Assembly: GCA_051657165.1 (NCBI GenBank)
Contig: JBOFKD010000315.1
Span: 28,354-92,353 of the forward strand
Direction: 5' to 3'
Origin: UBA7332 sp051657165
GTDB lineage: Bacteria > Bacteroidota > Bacteroidia > Bacteroidales > UBA7332
Length of the DNA stretch: 64,000 nt
The notes beneath the pieces were generated by a model that was not told the origin of the DNA, ran no database searches, and worked only from the letters and a program-made list of their open reading frames with translations. The position numbers were made by a program, and so were the translations under genes. Below are positions 17,527 to 24,458 of this stretch, piece by piece. Numbering within the stretch: the stretch's first letter is position 1; each line of letters begins with the position of its first letter.

Positions 17527-17877
17527 TTAAACCCGCAGGTATTTATACCCATCATCCTGAAGTTTCAGGATTTCAACGATAGCTCCGCTCTCTGCTACTT
17601 TTACGTAAGGAAGCATGCGTTCGCGGGCAATTCCATATTTTTTCAGTGTATTTGCGCAAATATAGAAATGCACATTCTTTTCACTCAATTTTTCCATTTG
17701 CTCGCGCAAACATTGTAATTCAGTGTTGTTCAGATAGCTTAAAACGGCTGTGTCATGAGCTATGATATTAATATTCTCACTTACATTCGGGAATTTTTTC
17801 AAATTCGCTACCATTTCTAAAAGATGATGCCATTTGTTGTTATCATCAATCTCAATTACTACATTATAATCATTCAT
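17527..17877 (-). CDS. DsrE/DsrF-like small protein
   Basis: 116 residues resembling the DsrE fold: an N-terminal VVIEIDDNNKWHHLLEMVANLKKF strand-helix, NINIIAHDTAVLSYL, and a central VHFYICANTLKKYGI with a cysteine at the position often used for persulfide chemistry in this superfamily. It is 4 bp downstream of the EamA gene, so it is probably the last gene of a four-gene unit with a hemerythrin protein and a LuxR regulator. A role in sulfur or redox handling is inferred; there is no dsrF/dsrH partner nearby. Confidence 0.65.
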   Translation of the reverse strand: MNDYNVVIEIDDNNKWHHLLEMVANLKKFPNVSENINIIAHDTAVLSYLNNTELQCLREQMEKLSEKNVHFYICANTLKKYGIARERMLPYVKVAESGAIVEILKLQDDGYKYLRV

Positions 17878-17881
17878 AGTC

Positions 17882-18844
17882 TTAAGGATTAGGTTTATTA
17901 CTATTTTGTTTATTGAGTTTATTCTTTGAAAACATCTGATTAAACGTTTCGCGGTTGATCAGATAGAAACCGATAAGGATCAGTAATAATCCGATCGGGT
18001 CATGCCACGAAAACTTGTCTGTTCCGATCCACATGGCAACAGCAGTACCAAATACCGGAAGCAGGTAAATATAGAGACTATCTTTAAATGCTGAAATATA
18101 ATGTAATGCTCCCAGCGCAAGTATATAAGCTCCCATGGTTGAGAAAATCAGCGTAAAGGCTATTTTACCCCAAACGATCCATTCGAAAGAATGATGGAAT
18201 ACAGGAGCTTCAATCAGTTCCTTGATACCAAATGGAAATGTAAATACAAAGGCACTGAGTGACATCCATTTCATCACCAGAAAAGGATTGAATCTCTGAG
18301 TATACGGTTTTATTAAAACAAGGAAGAAGGCATAAGCCACAGAGGAAAACAATACCTGAACATCTCCCCAAAAAGAATCGGTAACGCCTCCATGCGGAAC
18401 TATTGAGACATATACCGCACCGAGTAATCCGATGATAATACCTGTGAATTTGGTGAAATTGAAAACCTTGTGAAGGAAAATAACGGAAAGAACAAAGACA
18501 ATTGTAGGCTGGAATGTACGGATGATAAAAGCATCAACAGGTCCGGTCTGAGCAACTCCGTTTATATAAAGCAACATATTTGCACCCATGCCCAATACTC
18601 CGCCAAGCATCATCATGACTTTGTCTTTTCCTGAAGGTTTCTGTTCGCGTGCCGATTTTATGAAAAGACAAATAACCCAATACCCGATAGCGCAGGAAGA
18701 CGTACGTAATAACACCAGTGCAAACGGATTAATCCAGTCTGGCATCAGTGTCTTCATAAAATTTGTATTGAAGCTATATATAACGATGGTCGCAAGCGCC
18801 ATCAGGTGTCCGAGATATGCTTTTGAATTCTGGTCGGTTCCCAT
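17882..18844 (-). CDS. EamA/DMT-family transporter
   Basis: 320 residues with ten predicted membrane segments arranged as two EamA repeats (about residues 10-145 and 160-295), with the typical GLLGAVYVS and LILIGFYLINRE ends. Members export amino acids, metabolites or drugs across the inner membrane; the substrate cannot be told here. It is 47 bp after the LuxR-type gene and 4 bp before the dsrE-like gene on the same strand. Confidence 0.85.
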   Translation of the reverse strand: MGTDQNSKAYLGHLMALATIVIYSFNTNFMKTLMPDWINPFALVLLRTSSCAIGYWVICLFIKSAREQKPSGKDKVMMMLGGVLGMGANMLLYINGVAQTGPVDAFIIRTFQPTIVFVLSVIFLHKVFNFTKFTGIIIGLLGAVYVSIVPHGGVTDSFWGDVQVLFSSVAYAFFLVLIKPYTQRFNPFLVMKWMSLSAFVFTFPFGIKELIEAPVFHHSFEWIVWGKIAFTLIFSTMGAYILALGALHYISAFKDSLYIYLLPVFGTAVAMWIGTDKFSWHDPIGLLLILIGFYLINRETFNQMFSKNKLNKQNSNKPNP

Positions 18845-18891
18845 ATTATCTGTATCTTTCCTATAAGAACAAACCGCATCTCATTTTGTTT

Positions 18892-19497
18892 TTAGCTAAT
18901 CTTTACTTCGTCCAGTGATACCAGTTTGTTAACGATAGCATAAATCGTTAGGGCTGCCGGGCTATGAATCTGAAGTTTACGGGTTATATTCTTACGATGG
19001 GTGATTACAGTATGCGTAGAAATGGAGAGCTCTTCTGCAATCTCTTTGTTTGATAGCCCTTTAACAATACATACTACGATTTCCTTCTCTCTTCCGCTCA
19101 GTTGGAGAGCTTCTTCGGGTTCTGGTGTAGCGGATGATATACGGAGAAGTTTTTCTAACTTATCTTTAATCTTATCACCCTCATCGTAAATTGTGATCGT
19201 TTCGTGATAATGCTTCAGCGTTTCGGGCGATATTACATTGTATAGCAGTGCAACCAGTTTGGTTTTACCTGATTGCTCTCTTAGTTTTGCTATTTCAAAT
19301 TCTCCGATATTGGCCGGGCTTACAATAAGTATATCCGGTGTGTATATACGCAATGAATCGTAGAGAGTATCCAGATTGGATATCTCTATCAGCTGGGCTT
19401 TTGCTGAAATATATCTGCGGATAGACTGAATAACACCCAATCGTATGATCAGAGAATGTTCAGCAATCGCTATTTTCGGATGTTTACTTACTTCCAT
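18892..19497 (-). CDS. LuxR-family regulator with a degenerate receiver domain
   Basis: 201 residues. The C-terminal half (about 128-195) is a clear LuxR-type helix-turn-helix: LSGREKEIVVCIVKGLSNKEIAEELSISTHTVITHRKNI. The N-terminal part has the layout of a response-regulator receiver, but the acidic pocket is replaced (IAEHSL instead of a DD/ED pair) and the expected phospho-aspartate position reads DILIVSPANIG, without an aspartate at the strand end. It is therefore likely to act without phosphorylation. Its start overlaps the hemerythrin-like gene by 14 bp, so the two are probably made together and may form a sensor-regulator pair. Confidence 0.85.
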   Translation of the reverse strand: MEVSKHPKIAIAEHSLIIRLGVIQSIRRYISAKAQLIEISNLDTLYDSLRIYTPDILIVSPANIGEFEIAKLREQSGKTKLVALLYNVISPETLKHYHETITIYDEGDKIKDKLEKLLRISSATPEPEEALQLSGREKEIVVCIVKGLSNKEIAEELSISTHTVITHRKNITRKLQIHSPAALTIYAIVNKLVSLDEVKIS

Positions 19498-20194
19498 ATT
19501 CAGTTAACTCTTTTTCTAATTTTGCAATGGCCGGAATAAACAGGAAATCTTCAATGCGGGTATGCATTTCCAGCTCCTTCTCGCAATTAAAGATGTCTAT
19601 CAATACATCGGATAACCTGTTGTTTTCCCCTTTAGCTACGGGAATGTATTTGATTAGCATATTTTTTAAATCAGCCAGTTTTGAGTCTATTTCATTATGT
19701 CTGTCTTTAAAAGTGCCGATGCTGTAGTTATTTGTTATATCTCCTGCCAGTAACTCATCAACATAACCGAATACCACTTTTTCTTCGTAGTTCATATGTT
19801 TCATGACTTCCAGCACATATTTGTCAAAGAAGTTCAGTACAAGCTGAAGAATAGCCGGTTCATCTTTCGATATTATCTCATTCAGTTTATTCCGTATGAT
19901 GGGGAATTTATACTCGTGAAAGTAACTGTGTGCATTTGTCAGAAAGAGAATGAGATTACGAAGTGATAATTTCGATATACTATCAGTACTGTCTATATTT
20001 TCATCCACCAGAAAATTGGCTACAGAAAGAAACGTGTCACAATCAATCTGATTAGACTCGCAAACCTCTTTCACGCTTTTGTCTCCAAATCCAAGTGGGA
20101 TATTAAAGCGGCTTAATACAGGGATAAGCTCGGAATGACTACAGATTAAATCACCCATACGATCATTCCTTTTAAATTGTTTTTGTCGGTTCAT
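19484..20194 (-). CDS. Hemerythrin-domain protein of the RIC (YtfE/ScdA) type
   Basis: 236 residues. Residues 10-65 correspond to the ScdA N-terminal domain, but the usual CC/CGG cysteines are replaced (NIPLGFGDKSV). The hemerythrin-like part holds the di-iron ligands in the expected order: NAHSYFHEYKF, VMKHMNYEEKVVF, DRHNEID and EMHTRIEDFLF. RIC proteins repair iron-sulfur clusters or bind nitric oxide or oxygen. Loss of the N-terminal cysteines and coupling with a LuxR regulator suggest a sensing role, which is inference. A TATATTTG box lies on the minus strand 28 bp upstream. Confidence 0.8.
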   Translation of the reverse strand: MNRQKQFKRNDRMGDLICSHSELIPVLSRFNIPLGFGDKSVKEVCESNQIDCDTFLSVANFLVDENIDSTDSISKLSLRNLILFLTNAHSYFHEYKFPIIRNKLNEIISKDEPAILQLVLNFFDKYVLEVMKHMNYEEKVVFGYVDELLAGDITNNYSIGTFKDRHNEIDSKLADLKNMLIKYIPVAKGENNRLSDVLIDIFNCEKELEMHTRIEDFLFIPAIAKLEKELTEYGSK

Positions 20195-20222
20195 ATATTC
20201 TGAATATTAGCTTCTAAAGAAA

Positions 20223-20230
20223 CAAATATA
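20223..20230 (-). promoter_or_regulatory. Predicted -7 box for the hemerythrin operon
   Basis: TATATTTG on the minus strand fits TAnnTTTG; transcription would begin near 20219, leaving a leader of about 25 nt. No convincing -33 box. Confidence 0.5.
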
Positions 20231-20255
20231 ATTAGAAAAGAGATTACATCTCGAT

Positions 20256-20297
20256 AAAAAAAGAGTATGTGCTGCATGATTTTCATCCAACACATAC
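20256..20297 (-). terminator. Terminator-like hairpin on the minus strand, upstream of the hemerythrin promoter
   Basis: Read on the minus strand, GTATGTG pairs with CACATAC (20291-20297 with 20265-20271) and the stem continues inward with a mismatch (TGGATGA opposite TCATGCA); it is followed by seven T. No annotated gene ends here, so it may close a short RNA. Confidence 0.55.
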
Positions 20298-20336
20298 CCG
20301 TAACATATCAGTAGCTTTGAGAATTATGACTTTACA
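20256..20336 (-). ncRNA. Candidate short RNA between the hemerythrin and padR genes
   Basis: On the minus strand a TAGTTTTG box (20340-20347, fits TAnnTTTG) is followed about 40 bp later by the terminator-like hairpin at 20256-20297. The predicted transcript is about 80 nt and holds only a 7-codon frame. Prediction from promoter plus terminator; no family recognised. Confidence 0.25.
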
Positions 20337-20466
20337 CTGCAAAACTACTCTCTTTTATATAGATAAGAAATACCATGAATTAGGTATTTTAAGTGGGTAT
20401 ATACCTACTTAAGAGTAGTGTTTGTGTTAAATAATACAAAAATGATGTATGTTGTAAGTAGTTTGT

Positions 20467-20497
20467 ATTGCATAGTACCTTCTTTCTGCTACATTTG
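20467..20497 (+). promoter_or_regulatory. Predicted promoter of the padR-pspC pair
   Basis: ATTG at 20467-20470, a 19-bp spacer and TACATTTG at 20490-20497 fit the Bacteroides -33/-7 pattern. The transcript would carry a leader of about 90 nt. Confidence 0.65.
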
Positions 20498-20520
20498 TAC
20501 CGTAAACATAAAAAATCTAC

Positions 20521-20570
20521 GGGAAGAAATCAAAGAGAATGGAGATTTAGCTCTTTGATTTCATACTCCC
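20521..20570 (+). promoter_or_regulatory. Leader hairpin upstream of padR
   Basis: A perfect 12-bp inverted repeat (GAAATCAAAGAG, 20526-20537, with 20551-20562), extended by GGG/CCC outside it, lies in the predicted 5' leader. There is no T-run, so it is not a terminator. It may be an RNA structure or a DNA operator for PadR. Confidence 0.5.
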
Positions 20571-20591
20571 GGAGAGTAAATCCGATCAGTA

Positions 20592-20921
20592 ATGAATATT
20601 GAGAACGTTAAGTCGCAGATGCGAAAGGGTATGTTGGAATATTGTATCCTGCTTATTATAAGCAGAGGTCCGGCTTATGTTTCCGACATTATCCAACAGT
20701 TGAAAGATGCTCGGCTTATTGTGGTCGAAGGAACCTTATATCCATTGCTAACTCGTTTGAAAAATGCAGAGTTACTTTCTTACAATTGGGTAGAATCCAA
20801 TCAGGGACCTCCGCGTAAATATTACGAATTAACAGACAAGGGTACAGAAATCCTGAATGAACTTGAAAGTTCATGGAATGAAATTAGTGGTGCTATTGAA
20901 CACTTGCGCCAGCAGAATTAA
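20592..20921 (+). CDS. PadR-family transcriptional regulator
   Basis: 109 residues of the short PadR type: a winged helix with QMRKGMLEYCILLIIS at the start, GTLYPLLTRLKNAELLSYNW as recognition helix and wing, and a GPPRKYYELTDKGTEIL wing and C-terminal dimer helix. It is 26 bp upstream of the PspC-domain gene; this pairing is common in Bacteroidota and suggests that it controls its own operon, probably in response to envelope stress or drugs. Confidence 0.9.
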   Translation: MNIENVKSQMRKGMLEYCILLIISRGPAYVSDIIQQLKDARLIVVEGTLYPLLTRLKNAELLSYNWVESNQGPPRKYYELTDKGTEILNELESSWNEISGAIEHLRQQN

Positions 20922-20947
20922 TACTAATTGTCTTAAACTAAAACAAG

Positions 20948-22042
20948 ATGAAAAAGACTTTGACAGTAAACTTAAATAATACAGTCTTCCATATTGATGA
21001 GGATGCATACGATGTATTGCAGCAATATCTGGAGGCACTGAAAACTCATTTTGCAGGCGAGACAGACGGAGATGAAATATTGAAAGATGTGGAAGCCCGT
21101 ATTTGCGAATTGTTCAATGAGCGGATTCGTTTCGGATTGCAGGTTATTACATTACCTAATGTAGAAGAGATTATCCAGATGATGGGACAGCCTTCGGATT
21201 ATGGTTGTGTGGATGAAGCTGAAGAAACAGAGAGAGCAGAGACCTTTGCTGAAGAAACCGAAGGTGCAGACACAGTTCAGACTGAAGAAAAAGTTTATCG
21301 CGGACGCAAACGCTTATACCGTGATAAAGAAAACGGAATGATCGGTGGTGTTGCTGCCGGACTGGCTGCTTATCTGAATGTAGATGTTACATGGATTCGT
21401 ATTCTGATTCTGATCCTTATGTTCCTTACTTCAGGTTCGATGCTTTTCATTTATCTGATATTATGGATTATTACTCCTGCAGCAGATAGTTCGGCTCAGA
21501 AGCTGGAGATGCGCGGAATAGATCCGACGATTGAAAATATATCATCTTTCGTTAAGGAGAACACCGAGAAAGTAGCGAATGAGGCGAGAGAAGCGGTTCG
21601 TTCTCCAAAAAATAAAAACTTCCTGGTTTCTCTACGCGACCTTTTTCTGGAAGGTATTCGTGCCATGGTTAAGTTTATCGTTCTTTTGCTGGGAGCGGGA
21701 TTCGGCTGTTTGGGTGTATTGATTATCATCCCTTTGCTGATCGCATTAACGACTTTGATTTTTAATTTAGGAGATATATATCCGATATCTTTCACAAGTG
21801 CTGGTATTGGTTTTTCTAGTCTTGCAGAAACTCCTTTCTTTATAACCAGTTTACTTGCTGTAATATCAATTCCTTTATTGGTCTTGTGTTACGTGGTTAT
21901 TCAGAAAGCATTTAAGCTCCCATCGATACCGAAAGCTTTACGCTGGACACTTTTTATTTTGTGGTGTATCGCATTAATTGCCTCAATTGTTTGTGGAGTT
22001 AAAACTTTGCCGTTACTTTTGGAGAGAAATTACTATTTCTAA
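20948..22042 (+). CDS. PspC-domain membrane protein
   Basis: 364 residues. Residues 1-85 form a soluble domain (VNLNNTVFHIDEDAYDVLQQYLEAL...DVEARICELF), an acidic Glu/Thr-rich linker follows (about 88-112), then a PspC domain (RLYRDKENGMIGGVAAGLAAYLNVDVTWIRIL, about 122-180) and three or four membrane segments to the C terminus. PspC proteins take part in membrane-stress responses. The paired PadR regulator upstream supports stress-inducible expression. Enzymatic motifs were not seen. Confidence 0.85.
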   Translation: MKKTLTVNLNNTVFHIDEDAYDVLQQYLEALKTHFAGETDGDEILKDVEARICELFNERIRFGLQVITLPNVEEIIQMMGQPSDYGCVDEAEETERAETFAEETEGADTVQTEEKVYRGRKRLYRDKENGMIGGVAAGLAAYLNVDVTWIRILILILMFLTSGSMLFIYLILWIITPAADSSAQKLEMRGIDPTIENISSFVKENTEKVANEAREAVRSPKNKNFLVSLRDLFLEGIRAMVKFIVLLLGAGFGCLGVLIIIPLLIALTTLIFNLGDIYPISFTSAGIGFSSLAETPFFITSLLAVISIPLLVLCYVVIQKAFKLPSIPKALRWTLFILWCIALIASIVCGVKTLPLLLERNYYF

Positions 22043-22106
22043 GTGTATGAATGATTGTACTTTACTAAATGAGTGCATTCACTTCTCTCTAAACATGACG
22101 TAAAGA

Positions 22107-22502
22107 ATGAAAAGATATTTGCTGGTAATTATTTCCTATTTGTTTGTTACTTATTTTTCACTGGCTCCCAGTGTTTCGGGCGGAGCATTGTCAGATATAC
22201 CGAATATAGACAAGATCGTACATTTCTGTTTTTATTTTGGTATTAGTTTTCTGAGTTATATATCGATTCACAGGAAATCATATCCGGCGTATCGGATTTA
22301 TCTGATGGTGTTACTTGTACCGATTATTTTCGGAGGTGTCATTGAATTATTACAACAATATTATTTCCCGCCGCGTTCGGCTGAATGGGCCGACTTTGCG
22401 GCAGATATTTTAGGTTCCCTGTTTGGGTATTGGTTTGGTAAATTATTGGTTTTTAGGTGTAAAAAGTTGTTTGGTAAAAACAAGAGGGTTTCAGATCGAT
22501 AG
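22107..22502 (+). CDS. VanZ-like membrane protein
   Basis: 131 residues with four hydrophobic segments and VanZ-family landmarks: NIDKIVHFCFYFGISFLSY with its conserved HF, GGVIELLQQYYFPPRSAEWADFAADILGSLFGYWFG. The family is named after a teicoplanin-resistance protein, but most chromosomal members have no known function. Its stop codon lies inside the terminator it shares with the convergent rluF gene. Confidence 0.8.
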   Translation: MKRYLLVIISYLFVTYFSLAPSVSGGALSDIPNIDKIVHFCFYFGISFLSYISIHRKSYPAYRIYLMVLLVPIIFGGVIELLQQYYFPPRSAEWADFAADILGSLFGYWFGKLLVFRCKKLFGKNKRVSDR

Positions 22503-22522
22503 AATCTGAAACCCTCTTTTAT
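22482..22522. terminator. Bidirectional terminator between the vanZ-like gene and rluF
   Basis: A perfect 15-bp stem (AAGAGGGTTTCAGAT, 22482-22496, with 22504-22518) and a TTTTATTTT tail. Confidence 0.9.
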
Positions 22523-22529
22523 TTTAGGT

Positions 22530-23498
22530 TCATCTGCCTCTTCTGCCATTACCCGGACGTGAAGCACCTCTTGTGCCGCGTCCTGCTGATTTTGGCTTGC
22601 TTTTACCATCTCTTGGTCCGGCAGCACCATAAGCCTTTACTGGAGCCTCAGCTGGTTTTGGTCTGCTTTTGCCAATACGTTTACTGCCTGATGATGATTT
22701 AGACGAGCTACGACTTTCCAGTGTTTTGGATGGTCTGGTCGAAGTTTTCGGTTTGCTGTGGCCTCCTTCTTTTTTCTTAGGATTCTTAGGTCCTTCGTCT
22801 GAATCTTTAGTCAGTTCCATAAGTTCGCGCAATTCACTTTCTGTCAGGAATCTCCATTGACCCAGTGGCAATTTTGCAATACTGATGTTCATGATACGTA
22901 CGCGTTTTAGCTTTACGACTTCGTAATCCAAAGCTTCACACATACGTCGGATTTGTCTGTTTAATCCTTGTGTAAGTGTAATTCTGAAACGATTGTCCGC
23001 TTCTTTCTCTACTTTACATTTTTTAGTTTTAGTGCCAAGGATCGGAACACCGCTCGCCATCTGATTGATGAAATCTTCCGTAATGGATTTGTTTACCATT
23101 ACTTCGTATTCTTTTTCGTGATTGTTTGATGCGCGAAGGATCTTATTTACAATACCACCATCGTTTGTCAAAAGAATCAAACCTTCAGAATCTTTATCCA
23201 GACGTCCGATATTGAATATACGTGTCGGATAATTTACAAAGTCAATGATGTTATCCGGATCATTAGGGTCCGTTGTACAGGTAATTCCGACAGGTTTATT
23301 CAATGCGATATAAACAGCTTCTTCCTGTTGTTTAACAATATGACCGTCAACACGTACCACGTCACCCGGACCGATACGCATACCAACTTCGGCTTGCTTA
23401 CCGTTGACAGTTACACGACCAGTCTCAATAAAATTATCAGCCTCACGGCGAGAACATAGCCCCGAGTCGCTTATTACTTTGTTTAATCTTATATCCAT
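22530..23498 (-). CDS. rluF: 23S rRNA pseudouridine synthase, RluF type
   Basis: 322 residues. An N-terminal S4 domain (RLNKVISDSGLCSRREADNFIETGRV) is followed by the catalytic domain with GRLDKDSEGLILLTNDG (catalytic Asp) and GLNRQIRRMCEALDYEVVKLKRVRIMNI. GVPILGTKTKKCKV and the whole order closely match E. coli RluF, which modifies U2604. The last 95 residues are an Arg/Lys/Ser/Gly/Pro-rich tail absent from E. coli RluF; it is probably disordered and RNA-binding. Similar basic tails are common on RNA enzymes of Bacteroidota. Confidence 0.9.
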   Translation of the reverse strand: MDIRLNKVISDSGLCSRREADNFIETGRVTVNGKQAEVGMRIGPGDVVRVDGHIVKQQEEAVYIALNKPVGITCTTDPNDPDNIIDFVNYPTRIFNIGRLDKDSEGLILLTNDGGIVNKILRASNNHEKEYEVMVNKSITEDFINQMASGVPILGTKTKKCKVEKEADNRFRITLTQGLNRQIRRMCEALDYEVVKLKRVRIMNISIAKLPLGQWRFLTESELRELMELTKDSDEGPKNPKKKEGGHSKPKTSTRPSKTLESRSSSKSSSGSKRIGKSRPKPAEAPVKAYGAAGPRDGKSKPKSAGRGTRGASRPGNGRRGR

Positions 23499-23702
23499 GA
23501 AAAATTATTTGTTTGCAAAGTTAATCGGAAACTTCATTACTCTCAAGAAACTAACATATAACAATTTAAAAAAGATTTGTCTCGGACTGAAAAAAGAACT
23601 TTTTAGGGGATATCAGTCTGATTCGGAAAAGATAAAAAGAACTTATTCAAGTTTTTATCTTTTTTAAAAGCTCAGTATTGTGCATTTAATAGAGAATGTT
23701 TC

Positions 23703-23710
23703 TAAATTTG
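23703..23710 (+). promoter_or_regulatory. Predicted -7 box directly before tcdA
   Basis: TAAATTTG ends only 6 bp before the tcdA ATG at 23717; TTG at 23678-23680 is a weak -33 with a 22-bp spacer. If used, the mRNA would have almost no leader. Confidence 0.45.
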
Positions 23711-23716
23711 TGCGTT

Positions 23717-24445
23717 ATGATGGAATTAAATAAATGGTATTCAAGAACCGGGTTACTACTCGGAGATGAGAAGTTAGAAAAACTTCGTGATGCTCACGTA
23801 TTAGTAGTGGGTGTAGGAGGCGTCGGGGCTTATGCTGCCGAGATGATTTGTCGTGCCGGAGTAGGTAAAATGACAATAATCGATGGGGATACGGTAAATA
23901 TATCAAATATTAACCGTCAGTTGGTAGCTTTACATTCTACCATCGGAGAATCTAAAGTTGAAGTGCTTTCAAAACGTTTGATGGATATAAATCCAGATCT
24001 TGAGCTTATCGCAAAGCATGAATTCCTGAAAGATGAATCTATTGAGGCATTACTGGACAGTGATACATATACTTATATAGTGGATGCTATTGATACGTTA
24101 AGTCCGAAATGCTATCTGATAGCACATGCGATGCGTCGTAAAATTAAAATTGTATCATCCATGGGTGCAGGAGCAAAGGTAGATCCTACTCAGGTTCGTT
24201 ATGGTGATATCTCCGATACATACCATTGTGCGCTGGCTAAAGCTGTACGTAAACGTTTACAGAAAATGGGAATCCGTCGTGGTCTTCCGGTTGTGTTTAC
24301 AACAGAACAGGCCGATCGGGATGCTATCTTCGAATCAGACACAGAACAAAATAAAAAATCAACGGTAGGAACGATTTCCTATCTGCCTGCTATTTTCGGA
24401 TGCTTTCTGGCATCTTATGTTATTCGGAAAATATCAGGAAAATAA
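23717..24445 (+). CDS. tcdA: tRNA threonylcarbamoyladenosine dehydratase
   Basis: About 242 residues of the E1/ThiF-like family. Near the N terminus are WYSRTGLLLGDEKLEKL, the nucleotide-binding VLVVGVGGVGAYAAEMICRAG, and the acceptor segment DGDTVNISNINRQLVA; SSMGAGAKVDPTQVRYGDISDTYHCALAKAVRKRL is typical of TcdA/CsdL. It cyclises t6A to ct6A in tRNA. An ATG follows at 23720 as alternative; an upstream in-frame ATG at 23696 precedes the predicted -7 box and is disfavoured. The following phosphatase gene starts after 13 bp. Confidence 0.92.
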   Translation: MMELNKWYSRTGLLLGDEKLEKLRDAHVLVVGVGGVGAYAAEMICRAGVGKMTIIDGDTVNISNINRQLVALHSTIGESKVEVLSKRLMDINPDLELIAKHEFLKDESIEALLDSDTYTYIVDAIDTLSPKCYLIAHAMRRKIKIVSSMGAGAKVDPTQVRYGDISDTYHCALAKAVRKRLQKMGIRRGLPVVFTTEQADRDAIFESDTEQNKKSTVGTISYLPAIFGCFLASYVIRKISGK

Positions 24446-24458
24446 CCCATAAGCTATT

